A stretch of 64,000 nt of DNA from Bacteroidales bacterium. GTDB taxonomy: Bacteria; Bacteroidota; Bacteroidia; Bacteroidales; F082. The stretch spans positions 26,758 to 90,757 of the forward strand of contig WGGC01000041.1 in assembly GCA_015491905.1 (NCBI GenBank), read 5' to 3'. Below the pieces are notes generated by a model that worked only from the letters and a program-made list of their open reading frames with translations, was not told the DNA's origin and searched no databases. Shown in pieces: positions 48,012 to 55,751 of this stretch; position 1 is the stretch's first letter; the number at the start of each line of letters is the position of its first letter. Both the position numbers and the translations under genes were made by a program.

Positions 48012-48607
48012 CAGATAGCCTGTCAGACAAAGGAAAAAGAGACTATAACCTAATACAAGAAGCCAGAAAAGGAAATCAAAAAGCCTTTGCCGAATTAATG
48101 GCAAACTATTATAATTTTATTTATTACAGCATGTTAAAAATGACTCCTAACAATTTTGATGCTGAAGATTTAACTATTGAGGCCTTTACCAAAGCTTTTA
48201 AAAACCTGGAGAACTATACTCCAGAATATGCATTTAGTTCCTGGTTGTACAAAATTGCAACAAATAATGCCATTGATTTTTTAAGAAGTAAAAACAAAGC
48301 TTCATCAGTAAATGCCCCATCTGTTAAAAAAAATATTACAGGAGAAAGTGATAAAAATATGACTGATAAACATGAAAATCCTGAAGAATTATTCATTCAT
48401 AAAGAAAAATCAGCTTTTATCCATGAAGTAGTAAACCAAATGAAACCTCATTATGCATCTCTTATTACACTAAGGTATTTTCATGACTACAGTTACGAAG
48501 AAATTGCCAAAGAACTAAATATACCCCTGGGAACGGTAAAAGTCAGGCTTTACAGGGCAAAAGAGTTGTTATTCAATATGCTTAAAAACTCTGAAGATAA
48601 CTTTTAA
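48002..48607 (+). CDS. RNA polymerase sigma factor, ECF (sigma-E-like) family
   Basis: A 201-aa ECF sigma with region 2 (FAELMANYYNFIYYSMLKMT...DAEDLTIEAFTKAFKNL, then FSSWLYKIATNNAIDFLR) and region 4 (LRYFHDYSYEEIAKELNIPLGTVKVRLYRAKELL). A charged linker of about 45 residues separates them. No anti-sigma factor gene follows. The ten-base overlap with the glycosyltransferase suggests translational coupling. Its regulon is not evident. Confidence 0.9.
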   Translation: MEVTDSLSDKGKRDYNLIQEARKGNQKAFAELMANYYNFIYYSMLKMTPNNFDAEDLTIEAFTKAFKNLENYTPEYAFSSWLYKIATNNAIDFLRSKNKASSVNAPSVKKNITGESDKNMTDKHENPEELFIHKEKSAFIHEVVNQMKPHYASLITLRYFHDYSYEEIAKELNIPLGTVKVRLYRAKELLFNMLKNSEDNF

Positions 48608-48745
48608 CACCCTGTATTACAATTAATTTAAAGTTTATTGACTGAACCTCCATTTAATATAGGAAGAAGAATAATTCACCATCTAAATAATCTTTGAAGC
48701 CTTTATATTTCACCACAAAAACAACTTAATTTCCACCCGTTTTAT

Positions 48746-48753
48746 TAAATTTG
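48746..48753 (+). promoter_or_regulatory. Candidate -7 box for hutU
   Basis: TAAATTTG fits TAnnTTTG, 19 bases before the ATG. Confidence 0.45.
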
Positions 48754-48772
48754 CCCTATAAAAATTATAAAA

Positions 48773-50785
48773 ATGGACAATCATACTTTTCAACAGAAAA
48801 TACTCCGGGGAATTCCGGATACTTTACCCAATGCAAAGCCTTACGATACAGAAATTAATCATGCCCCGACAAGGCAAAATATTTTAACCCGTGAAGAACA
48901 AAAACTGGCATTAAAAAATGCACTGCGATATTTTCCAAAAAAATTCCACCAAACACTAGCCCCCGAGTTTGCTGAGGAATTAAAAAAATATGGTCGTATT
49001 TATATGTATCGCTTCCGGCCGGATTATCCAATGTTTGCAAGACCCATTTCTGAATATCCGGCCAAAACCAAACAAGCCGCTGCCATTATGCTAATGATTC
49101 AAAATAATCTGGATCCTGCTGTAGCACAACATCCTCATGAACTAATTACATACGGAGGCAATGGCTCGGTTTTTATGAACTGGGCACAGTATTTACTAAC
49201 AATGCAATATCTAGCTACAATGACCGACGAACAAACACTGGTAATGTATTCTGGCCATCCTTTGGGATTGTTTCCTTCTCATAAAAAAGCACCTAGAGTT
49301 GTCGTAACTAATGGTATGGTTATTCCTAATTATTCATCGCAAGACGACTGGAATAAATTTAATGCATTGGGAGTTAGCCAGTATGGACAAATGACCGCCG
49401 GTTCATATATGTATATCGGACCTCAGGGAATTGTTCATGGCACTACTATCACAGTAATGAATGCAGCCAGAAAGATAGCCTCCTCCAATAAAAATCCCTT
49501 TGTAGGGAAATTATTTGTGTCCTCAGGACTGGGAGGAATGTCCGGAGCTCAACCAAAAGCTGGCAATATTGCAGGAGTTATTTCTGTTGTTGCTGAAATC
49601 AACCCCAAAGCTGCAAGAAAAAGACATGAACAAGGGTGGGTGGATGAAATTTATGACAATTTAAATCTTTTAATACAACGTATTAAAGTTGCTAAAAAAT
49701 CAAAAGAAGTCGTTTCTATAGCATATCTGGGCAATATTGTCAATTTATGGGAGGAACTTGATAAACAGGAAATTAAAGTAGACCTGGGTTCTGATCAAAC
49801 TTCTTTGCATAATCCGTGGTCGGGGGGTTATTATCCGGCAGGACTTACTTTTGAAGAGTCAAACCGAATGATGGCCGAAGAGCCTGAAAAGTTTAAGGAA
49901 CAAGTTCGGTTTTCATTACGCAGACAGGTAATGGCAATCAATAATCACACAGCAAAAGGAACTTACTTTTTTGATTATGGTAATGCATTCTTATTGGAAG
50001 CTTCACGTGCCGGAGCAGATATTATGGCACCTAATGGAATCGACTTTAAGTATCCATCCTATGTTCAGGATATTATGGGACCACTATTTTTCGATTATGG
50101 TTTTGGCCCTTTCCGCTGGGTGTGTACATCCGGAAAACCGGAAGACCTTAAACTAACAGATGAAATTGCAGCTGCGGAAATGGAAAAACTTGCAGAAATT
50201 GCTCCCGACGAAATAAAAAGTCAGATGCAAGATAATATCCATTGGATTAAAGAAGCCGGCAAAAACGGATTGGTAGTAGGCTCTCAGGCACGCATTTTAT
50301 ATACTGATGCTGAAGGAAGGATAAATATTGCATCCGCATTTAACAAAGCTATTAAAGAAGGACGTATTTCTGCTCCTATTGTCTTAGGCCGGGATCATCA
50401 TGATGTTTCAGGAACCGATTCTCCATTCAGAGAAACGGCCAATATTTATGATGGATCAAAATTTACCGCCGATATGGCAATTCAAAATGTAATTGGTGAT
50501 GCTTTTAGAGGTGCCACATGGGTTTCTATACATAATGGCGGCGGTGTTGGTTGGGGTGAAGTAATCAATGGCGGCTTTGGAATGGTTTTGGATGGCTCGG
50601 AAGAAGCTGACTGGCGCCTTTCAAATATGCTATACTGGGATGTTAACAATGGAATTACCAGAAGAAGCTGGGCAAGAAATAAAGGAGCTATGAGTGCCAT
50701 TAAAAGAGCTATGGAAAAAAATCCTTCATTAAAAATAACATTTCCTAACCTTACTGACGACGACCTTATTGATAGTGCATTTTGA
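48773..50785 (+). CDS. hutU: Urocanate hydratase, long form
   Basis: A 670-aa urocanase that turns urocanate into imidazolone propionate in histidine breakdown, using tightly bound NAD+. Seen: YRFRPDYPMFARP, GGNGSVFMNWAQY, the NAD region VSSGLGGMSGAQPKAGN, SDQTSLHNPWSGGYYPAG and the C-terminal NGGGVGWGEVINGG. Classical bacterial HutU has about 555 residues; this is the long type also found in animals. No hutH, hutI, hutG or ftcD gene lies nearby, so the rest of the pathway is elsewhere. Confidence 0.95.
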   Translation: MDNHTFQQKILRGIPDTLPNAKPYDTEINHAPTRQNILTREEQKLALKNALRYFPKKFHQTLAPEFAEELKKYGRIYMYRFRPDYPMFARPISEYPAKTKQAAAIMLMIQNNLDPAVAQHPHELITYGGNGSVFMNWAQYLLTMQYLATMTDEQTLVMYSGHPLGLFPSHKKAPRVVVTNGMVIPNYSSQDDWNKFNALGVSQYGQMTAGSYMYIGPQGIVHGTTITVMNAARKIASSNKNPFVGKLFVSSGLGGMSGAQPKAGNIAGVISVVAEINPKAARKRHEQGWVDEIYDNLNLLIQRIKVAKKSKEVVSIAYLGNIVNLWEELDKQEIKVDLGSDQTSLHNPWSGGYYPAGLTFEESNRMMAEEPEKFKEQVRFSLRRQVMAINNHTAKGTYFFDYGNAFLLEASRAGADIMAPNGIDFKYPSYVQDIMGPLFFDYGFGPFRWVCTSGKPEDLKLTDEIAAAEMEKLAEIAPDEIKSQMQDNIHWIKEAGKNGLVVGSQARILYTDAEGRINIASAFNKAIKEGRISAPIVLGRDHHDVSGTDSPFRETANIYDGSKFTADMAIQNVIGDAFRGATWVSIHNGGGVGWGEVINGGFGMVLDGSEEADWRLSNMLYWDVNNGITRRSWARNKGAMSAIKRAMEKNPSLKITFPNLTDDDLIDSAF

Positions 50786-50795
50786 TCGACAGCAA

Positions 50796-50840
50796 CAAAA
50801 ATCCCCGAATTAAAAAAATAATCCGGGGATTTTTGTTTTG
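50796..50840. terminator. Bidirectional terminator after hutU
   Basis: AAAATCCCCG/CGGGGATTTT, a 10-bp stem with a 16-nt loop, then TTGTTTTG; serves the convergent genes. Confidence 0.8.
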
Positions 50841-50852
50841 TTTTTACTGGAA

Positions 50853-51041
50853 TTATTTCTTTTTATCTATCTCCTCTCTTTTTTCTTTTCCTGAAAGCCT
50901 CCCCGATTTTTTCAAAGCATCATGCAACAGCCATTCTATCTGACCATTAATACTTCTAAAATCATCTGATGCCCATTTCTCCAAAGCCGACATCATCTCA
51001 GGTTGCAACCGTAAAACAAATGCTTTTTTCTTTGCCATCAT
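50853..51041 (-). CDS. Arc-like ribbon-helix-helix protein
   Basis: A 62-aa protein with a ribbon strand (KAFVLRLQPEMMSALEKWA) followed by helix 2 (SINGQIEWLLHDAL), the Arc/MetJ fold that binds DNA as a dimer. The C-terminus is highly charged. Its start codon overlaps the stop of the DUF6141 gene (ATGA), so it is translationally coupled. No toxin gene is next to it, so it is more likely the repressor of its own SPFH operon than an antitoxin; this is inference. Confidence 0.8.
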   Translation of the reverse strand: MMAKKKAFVLRLQPEMMSALEKWASDDFRSINGQIEWLLHDALKKSGRLSGKEKREEIDKKK

Positions 51042-51637
51042 TCATTTTTTTCTTTATTCTCTTGCATATACTTCTTCATCCCACGGATAATTGCATCCGG
51101 TTTTTGAGTTCCAATTAAAATCTTTTTTCCATCTGTTAAATAAAGCTGTAAACCTATATTGCCTTTTACATTATAAGCTATGCCATATTTTTTACCTCTA
51201 CCCCACTTTTGAGCGTTAATTCTTACTCCCCATCCTCCATACTCTAAAATAGGCCGGTATGTTCTGATTTTAAAATCTTTAATTTCGCTTTTATCTATAA
51301 TATGATCCCTTGATACCAATGGCGGAAACCGGTAATGTAGTCCTTCATTATCAATAAATGTAATTAACCGGGAACGAAGGAAAACAAATAGTACCCCAAC
51401 CATAAGTGCAAGAATAAATAAAAAGGTTATTAGTAATCCATCGTTGCTCATTGGCTGAGTGCCCCAGGGTTTTCCTTTTATAAGTTGGGAATATACAGCA
51501 TAACCTAATGGTAAAATACTGAAAAAAAATACTATATATAATATCCAAATAAGTGGACTATTGCTAAAATATTGAATTTCATCAAAATATTTTACCTTTT
51601 CTCGTTTGTTTATCTCATTCATCTTATCAACAATCAA
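51038..51637 (-). CDS. DUF6141-like membrane protein
   Basis: A 199-aa protein with two helices (about 29-50 and 67-88) and a C-terminal soluble part with IEYGGWGVR-like motif (here LEYGGWGVRINAQ), KGNIGLQLYLTDGKKILIGTQKP. These match the DUF6141 family as I remember it. The soluble part looks like a PH-type beta fold. Function unknown. The start overlaps the hydrolase stop by ATGA. Confidence 0.65.
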   Translation of the reverse strand: MIVDKMNEINKREKVKYFDEIQYFSNSPLIWILYIVFFFSILPLGYAVYSQLIKGKPWGTQPMSNDGLLITFLFILALMVGVLFVFLRSRLITFIDNEGLHYRFPPLVSRDHIIDKSEIKDFKIRTYRPILEYGGWGVRINAQKWGRGKKYGIAYNVKGNIGLQLYLTDGKKILIGTQKPDAIIRGMKKYMQENKEKNE

Positions 51638-52596
51638 TTTTTATTTTTTATAAAAGTTGTCATGACAGATATTAATTTTTTATTAATAGGCAGGTTTGGC
51701 TCAAAATAAGTCTTTATATTCTCTTGCCTGTTAAGAGGAGCATTTTTCAAAATATGATTCATCCCCTTAATAATTACCAGTTTTGCTGAGGGATTGGCTT
51801 TTTTTAAATTGTTAGCATCCTTAAGTCCAACTTGAATATCTGTAGTACCTTGGATAATTAAAATAGGTTTATGTAACTTTTTTATTTCAGTTTGTGGGTT
51901 ATAGTGAAACCAGGAAATAAGGTATGGCTGTATACCGGGACGGAACAAAGAATATAGAAGCTTTGGAACACTATCAACAATTTTACCCTTCTCAAGAGAA
52001 TCCAAAACAGGGAAGGCCATCTTTTGTATGTAATCGGGCTGTGAAGAAAGCTGCTTTCTTAATACTACATCTATAGGTTCACCAGCCCCTTCCAAAGATA
52101 TAAATTTGTTTACTGCTTTATTTTGGGATATAACCATCCCTATCAAAGAACCCTGACTATGCCCGGCAACCACAATAGAATTAAATTTTTTATTATTTTT
52201 TAAAAAAGTTATCCATCCTGCAGCATCTTTAATATACTGTCCAAAGCGCAAATTACTTTCTTTTAATCCGGCAACTTTGCTGGCTCCAACTCCTCGTTTG
52301 TCATATCTTAAAGATGCTATACCATTTTTATATAATGCCTCAGCCAGCATTTTTAACGAATTATTTTTCATCATAGGATTATTTCCATTGCGATCCGTAG
52401 GTCCCGATCCTGCAATAATTAAAACAACAGGCACTCTCTTTTTAGACGGTGGTATTAACAATGTCCCTTTTAACTCTCCCTTTGATGTATGCAATTCGAC
52501 TTTCACTCCTTGCTGCGCAAAAGCTCCAGCCCATGTAAAGATAAAAACAAAAACAAATATTATTTTCTTCATCAAAGTATTTGTATTAACCTTCAT
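51634..52596 (-). CDS. Exported alpha/beta hydrolase
   Basis: A 320-aa hydrolase with a signal peptide (MKKIIFVFVF... ending AFAQ; a second possible start is Met9 at 52572). Seen: oxyanion strand IIAGSGPTDRNGNN, RYDKRGVGAS, nucleophile Ser147 in GHSQGS and a late GMNHIL His. Similar to the BAAT/Acyl-CoA thioesterase-like and dienelactone hydrolase-like esterases of Bacteroidota. It follows the SPFH gene by eight bases. Substrate unknown. Confidence 0.85.
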   Translation of the reverse strand: MKVNTNTLMKKIIFVFVFIFTWAGAFAQQGVKVELHTSKGELKGTLLIPPSKKRVPVVLIIAGSGPTDRNGNNPMMKNNSLKMLAEALYKNGIASLRYDKRGVGASKVAGLKESNLRFGQYIKDAAGWITFLKNNKKFNSIVVAGHSQGSLIGMVISQNKAVNKFISLEGAGEPIDVVLRKQLSSQPDYIQKMAFPVLDSLEKGKIVDSVPKLLYSLFRPGIQPYLISWFHYNPQTEIKKLHKPILIIQGTTDIQVGLKDANNLKKANPSAKLVIIKGMNHILKNAPLNRQENIKTYFEPNLPINKKLISVMTTFIKNKN

Positions 52597-52604
52597 TACT
52601 ATGA

Positions 52605-53456
52605 TTAATAAAGGCTACCGGTATTCAAAACAGGTGACACATCTTTATCAGCAGTTAATACCACCATTAAATTACTCACCATATTAGCCTTACGTTCATC
52701 ATCTAACTCGATAATATTTTTTTGAGACATTTCTTCTAATGCCATTTCAACCATACTTACAGCGCCTTCTACAATTTTACGCCGTGCAGAAATAATGGCT
52801 TCAGCTTGTTGTCGTTTAAGCATTGCTCCAGCTATTTCTTTAGCATATGCAAGATAGTTAATCCTGGCCTCAACAACTTTTATTCCTGCAATTGACAGTC
52901 GTTCTGTTATTTCCTTTTCCAGCATCTCATTTACCTCTTCACTACTACTTCGTAATGTTAAGTGTGCTTTTTCGTCTTCAAGATTATCATAAGGAAACTG
53001 TCCAGCCAACTTTCTAATAGCAGCTTCATTTTGAATATCAACAAAAAGAGTGTAATCATCAACATCAAATGATGCTTTAAATGTATCTTCTACCTTCCAT
53101 ACCATTACTACCCCAATCATAATAGGATTACCCAATTTATCATTTACCTTGATAGGCTCACTGTCAAGGTTGCGCGCTCTTAATGAAATATTTTTCTTTA
53201 CCATAAAAGGATTAACCCACCAGAATCCATTATTTTTAATTGTTCCTTTATATGCACCAAATAATACCAGCACTTTAGATTCATTAGGATTTACAATAAT
53301 AAACCCTGGTAACGATAAAATAATAAAGAACAATATTATAAAGAACCAAACAATATGTCCCAGTAATACTTCCCATAAGGCAAAGCCAACAGCAACTACT
53401 ACTAATAATAAGGCTATATAACCCGGAAATGCTTTAAGTAATTTTTCTTGTTTCAT
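52605..53456 (-). CDS. SPFH/band 7 membrane protein (stomatin/flotillin-like)
   Basis: A 283-aa protein with two adjacent N-terminal helices (about 12-52), then the SPFH domain (NPNESKVLVLFGAYKGTI, VKDNGF-like loop, SLRARNLDSEPIKVNDKLGNPI) and a charged coiled-coil region (about 200-255, MLKRQQAEAIISARRKIVEGA). SPFH proteins oligomerise in the membrane and often guard proteases or lipid microdomains. First gene of the operon with hydrolase, DUF6141 and RHH. Confidence 0.88.
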   Translation of the reverse strand: MKQEKLLKAFPGYIALLLVVVAVGFALWEVLLGHIVWFFIILFFIILSLPGFIIVNPNESKVLVLFGAYKGTIKNNGFWWVNPFMVKKNISLRARNLDSEPIKVNDKLGNPIMIGVVMVWKVEDTFKASFDVDDYTLFVDIQNEAAIRKLAGQFPYDNLEDEKAHLTLRSSSEEVNEMLEKEITERLSIAGIKVVEARINYLAYAKEIAGAMLKRQQAEAIISARRKIVEGAVSMVEMALEEMSQKNIIELDDERKANMVSNLMVVLTADKDVSPVLNTGSLY

Positions 53457-53819
53457 AAATTTATCTTAAAAAAATTAATACTTGTGTTTTATTCATTATA
53501 ATATCAAATTAATATCACAAATATAAACAAAATTAATATTAATGAGCGTTATGTAAACAAAATTCGTTAAAATTTGAAACAATTAAATAAAAGAAACACA
53601 AAAAACATCTTCAAATTAATTAAATTTTACATACAAATAGATGTCAATATCTAAATATTGATTATCAACGGTTTATAAATATATAAAATTTAGAAAGCTG
53701 TAAAACACCGTAATTATAAAGTATTCAAAGTAAATCAATTTAAATGAAAATTAATATTCTTTTCAAAAAAACAGAATTTCTAATTATCTTTGCGCCCTCT
53801 CATTTATCACAAAGAACAA
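53457..53819. other. 363-base divergent intergenic region
   Basis: AT-rich region between the SPFH gene and yidC with no ORF. The 11-base direct repeat TAAACAAAATT occurs at 53524-53534 and 53554-53564. A minus-strand TATATTTG at 53518-53525 is a candidate -7 box for the SPFH operon. Confidence 0.5.
53785..53792 (+). promoter_or_regulatory. -7 box for yidC
   Basis: TATCTTTG fits TAnnTTTG, 27 bases before the ATG at 53820. An upstream in-frame start codon at 53790 falls inside this box, which rules it out. Confidence 0.55.
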
Positions 53820-55748
53820 ATGAATAAAAATTCCATCGTTGGTTTTATATTAATCGCAGCTATTTTAGTGGTTTATTCTATTTGGATGACCCCATCAAAA
53901 GAAGAAATAGCCCGTGAAAAAAGAATTCAAGACTCCATTGCACAGGTAGCTCAACGTAAAAAAGATTCTATAGACAAAGTAAATCTTATAAAGCAGAAAA
54001 AAGAATCTGGTACTGCTGCTGCTGAAAGAAATATCATTAGCAAAGCTACAGAACAAAACAAAGAGACTAGCTCCCAAGTTAACACAACGCCTTTTTCAAA
54101 AGACACAAAAGGGAAAAATCAAATATTTGTTATTGAAACAGATCTTGCAAAATATGAAATTTCGAGAAAAGGGGGATTTATTCGCACTGTTGAGTTAAAG
54201 AAATATAAAACATGGGATCAGCGTCCTTTATATTTATTTGATTCTACTACCAGTAAAATGGGTATTTCATTTTTTTCTGATAATCAGGTAGTAAATACTA
54301 AAAACTTATATTTTGAAGTGGTAGGAGAGCCTGCTTCAAAAAATCGTTATACAGTATCTGGAAACGATTCATTAACATTAAGGTTTAGAGTTTATGCCAA
54401 ACAGGGAAGTAAAAAAGCATCAGTAAAACCTGCATATATTGAATATGATTATACTTTCAAAGGCGATAAGTATATGTTAGGTTTTAATATTCATCTGAAA
54501 AATATGGCTGGAATTATTCCTCCAAATATGAATTATCTGGAGCTAAAATGGCATGCTGACATGCTTCAGGAAGAAAAAACCGATGATAAATTAAACGGGT
54601 CAACAATCTATTATAAATTTTATAAAGATAATGTTGAAAATCTGTCAGAAAGTAAAAATGAAGAAAAAGAAATTAAAACAAAGTTAAAATGGATTGCATT
54701 TAAACAGCGTTTTTTCTCTAGTATTATAATTGCTGACAATTATTTTGATGATGGTATTCTTAAAACTGACAAACTCAAAGATATTCCAACGCCTCATTAT
54801 TTAAAAACAATGATGGCAGACTTGACAATTCCATACAACGGATTAAAAGAGGATAACAGTATTAACATGAAATTCTATTTTGGTCCTAACCAATTTAATA
54901 TCATGAAAAGGTATGGTATGGAATTAGATCATTTGATTCCAATAGGTTGGGGATTTTTTATACTTGCCTGGATTAATGAATGGATTGTTATCCCTGTATT
55001 TAACTGGTTAGGTGGATATGGATGGAATTATGGTATTGTTATTTTGGTTTTAACAATACTTTTAAAGTTAATGCTATTTCCCATAGCATATAAAACATAC
55101 CTCTCCTCAGCAAAAATGAGGGTCTTAAAGCCTGAAGTAGATGCTATTTCTGCTAAATATCCTAAGAAAGAGGATGCCATGAAAAAGCAACAGGCTGTTA
55201 TGGCACTATATAAAAAGGCTGGTGCCAATCCGGCATCAGGATGCTTGCCAATGCTGTTGCAAATGCCAATTTTATTTGCCATGTTCCGTTTTTTCCCTGC
55301 TGCTATCGAGCTTAGGCAAAAATCTTTTCTATGGGCTCATGACCTTTCCAGTTATGATTCTATTTTACATTTACCTTGGAACATTCCTTTTTATGGTGAT
55401 CACGTTAGTGGGTTCACATTGTTAATGACTATTTCCACAATCATGTATACATACATGAACAATAAAATGATGGCAGGACAAACTCAAACCATGCCGGGAA
55501 TGAAAACAATGATGTACCTCATGCCTATTATGTTTCTTGGTATTTTTAATAACTATGCTGCCGGTTTAAGTTATTATTATTTCCTTGCCAACATTATCAC
55601 CTTCCTGCAAATGATAATTTTCCAGAAGGCAATTAATGAGAAAAAGTTATTGAAACAAATTGAAGCTAAAAAGAAAAAGCCGGTGAAAAAGTCTGCTTTC
55701 CAGAAAAGATTGGAAGAAGCAGCAAAAAAAAGAAGTTCTCAAAAATAA
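53820..55748 (+). CDS. yidC: Membrane protein insertase YidC
   Basis: A 642-aa YidC that inserts and folds inner-membrane proteins with or without SecYEG. N-terminal helix (MNKNSIVGFILIAAILVVYSIW), a large periplasmic domain to about residue 370, then the conserved five-helix insertase core with the cytoplasmic loop LKPEVDAISAKYPKKEDAMKKQQAVMALYKKAGANP and GCLPMLLQMPI. Very basic C-terminal tail, suited to ribosome binding. Start chosen as explained for the -7 box. The receptor gene follows after three bases. Confidence 0.96.
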   Translation: MNKNSIVGFILIAAILVVYSIWMTPSKEEIAREKRIQDSIAQVAQRKKDSIDKVNLIKQKKESGTAAAERNIISKATEQNKETSSQVNTTPFSKDTKGKNQIFVIETDLAKYEISRKGGFIRTVELKKYKTWDQRPLYLFDSTTSKMGISFFSDNQVVNTKNLYFEVVGEPASKNRYTVSGNDSLTLRFRVYAKQGSKKASVKPAYIEYDYTFKGDKYMLGFNIHLKNMAGIIPPNMNYLELKWHADMLQEEKTDDKLNGSTIYYKFYKDNVENLSESKNEEKEIKTKLKWIAFKQRFFSSIIIADNYFDDGILKTDKLKDIPTPHYLKTMMADLTIPYNGLKEDNSINMKFYFGPNQFNIMKRYGMELDHLIPIGWGFFILAWINEWIVIPVFNWLGGYGWNYGIVILVLTILLKLMLFPIAYKTYLSSAKMRVLKPEVDAISAKYPKKEDAMKKQQAVMALYKKAGANPASGCLPMLLQMPILFAMFRFFPAAIELRQKSFLWAHDLSSYDSILHLPWNIPFYGDHVSGFTLLMTISTIMYTYMNNKMMAGQTQTMPGMKTMMYLMPIMFLGIFNNYAAGLSYYYFLANIITFLQMIIFQKAINEKKLLKQIEAKKKKPVKKSAFQKRLEEAAKKRSSQK

Positions 55749-55751
55749 ATA

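Noticed and set aside
50853..51041. Ribbon-helix-helix protein as antitoxin
   Set aside because: No toxin-like partner is adjacent; the coupled upstream gene is a DUF6141 membrane protein.
53790..53819. Upstream start for yidC
   Set aside because: It overlaps the TATCTTTG promoter box; the canonical YidC N-terminal helix begins at 53820.
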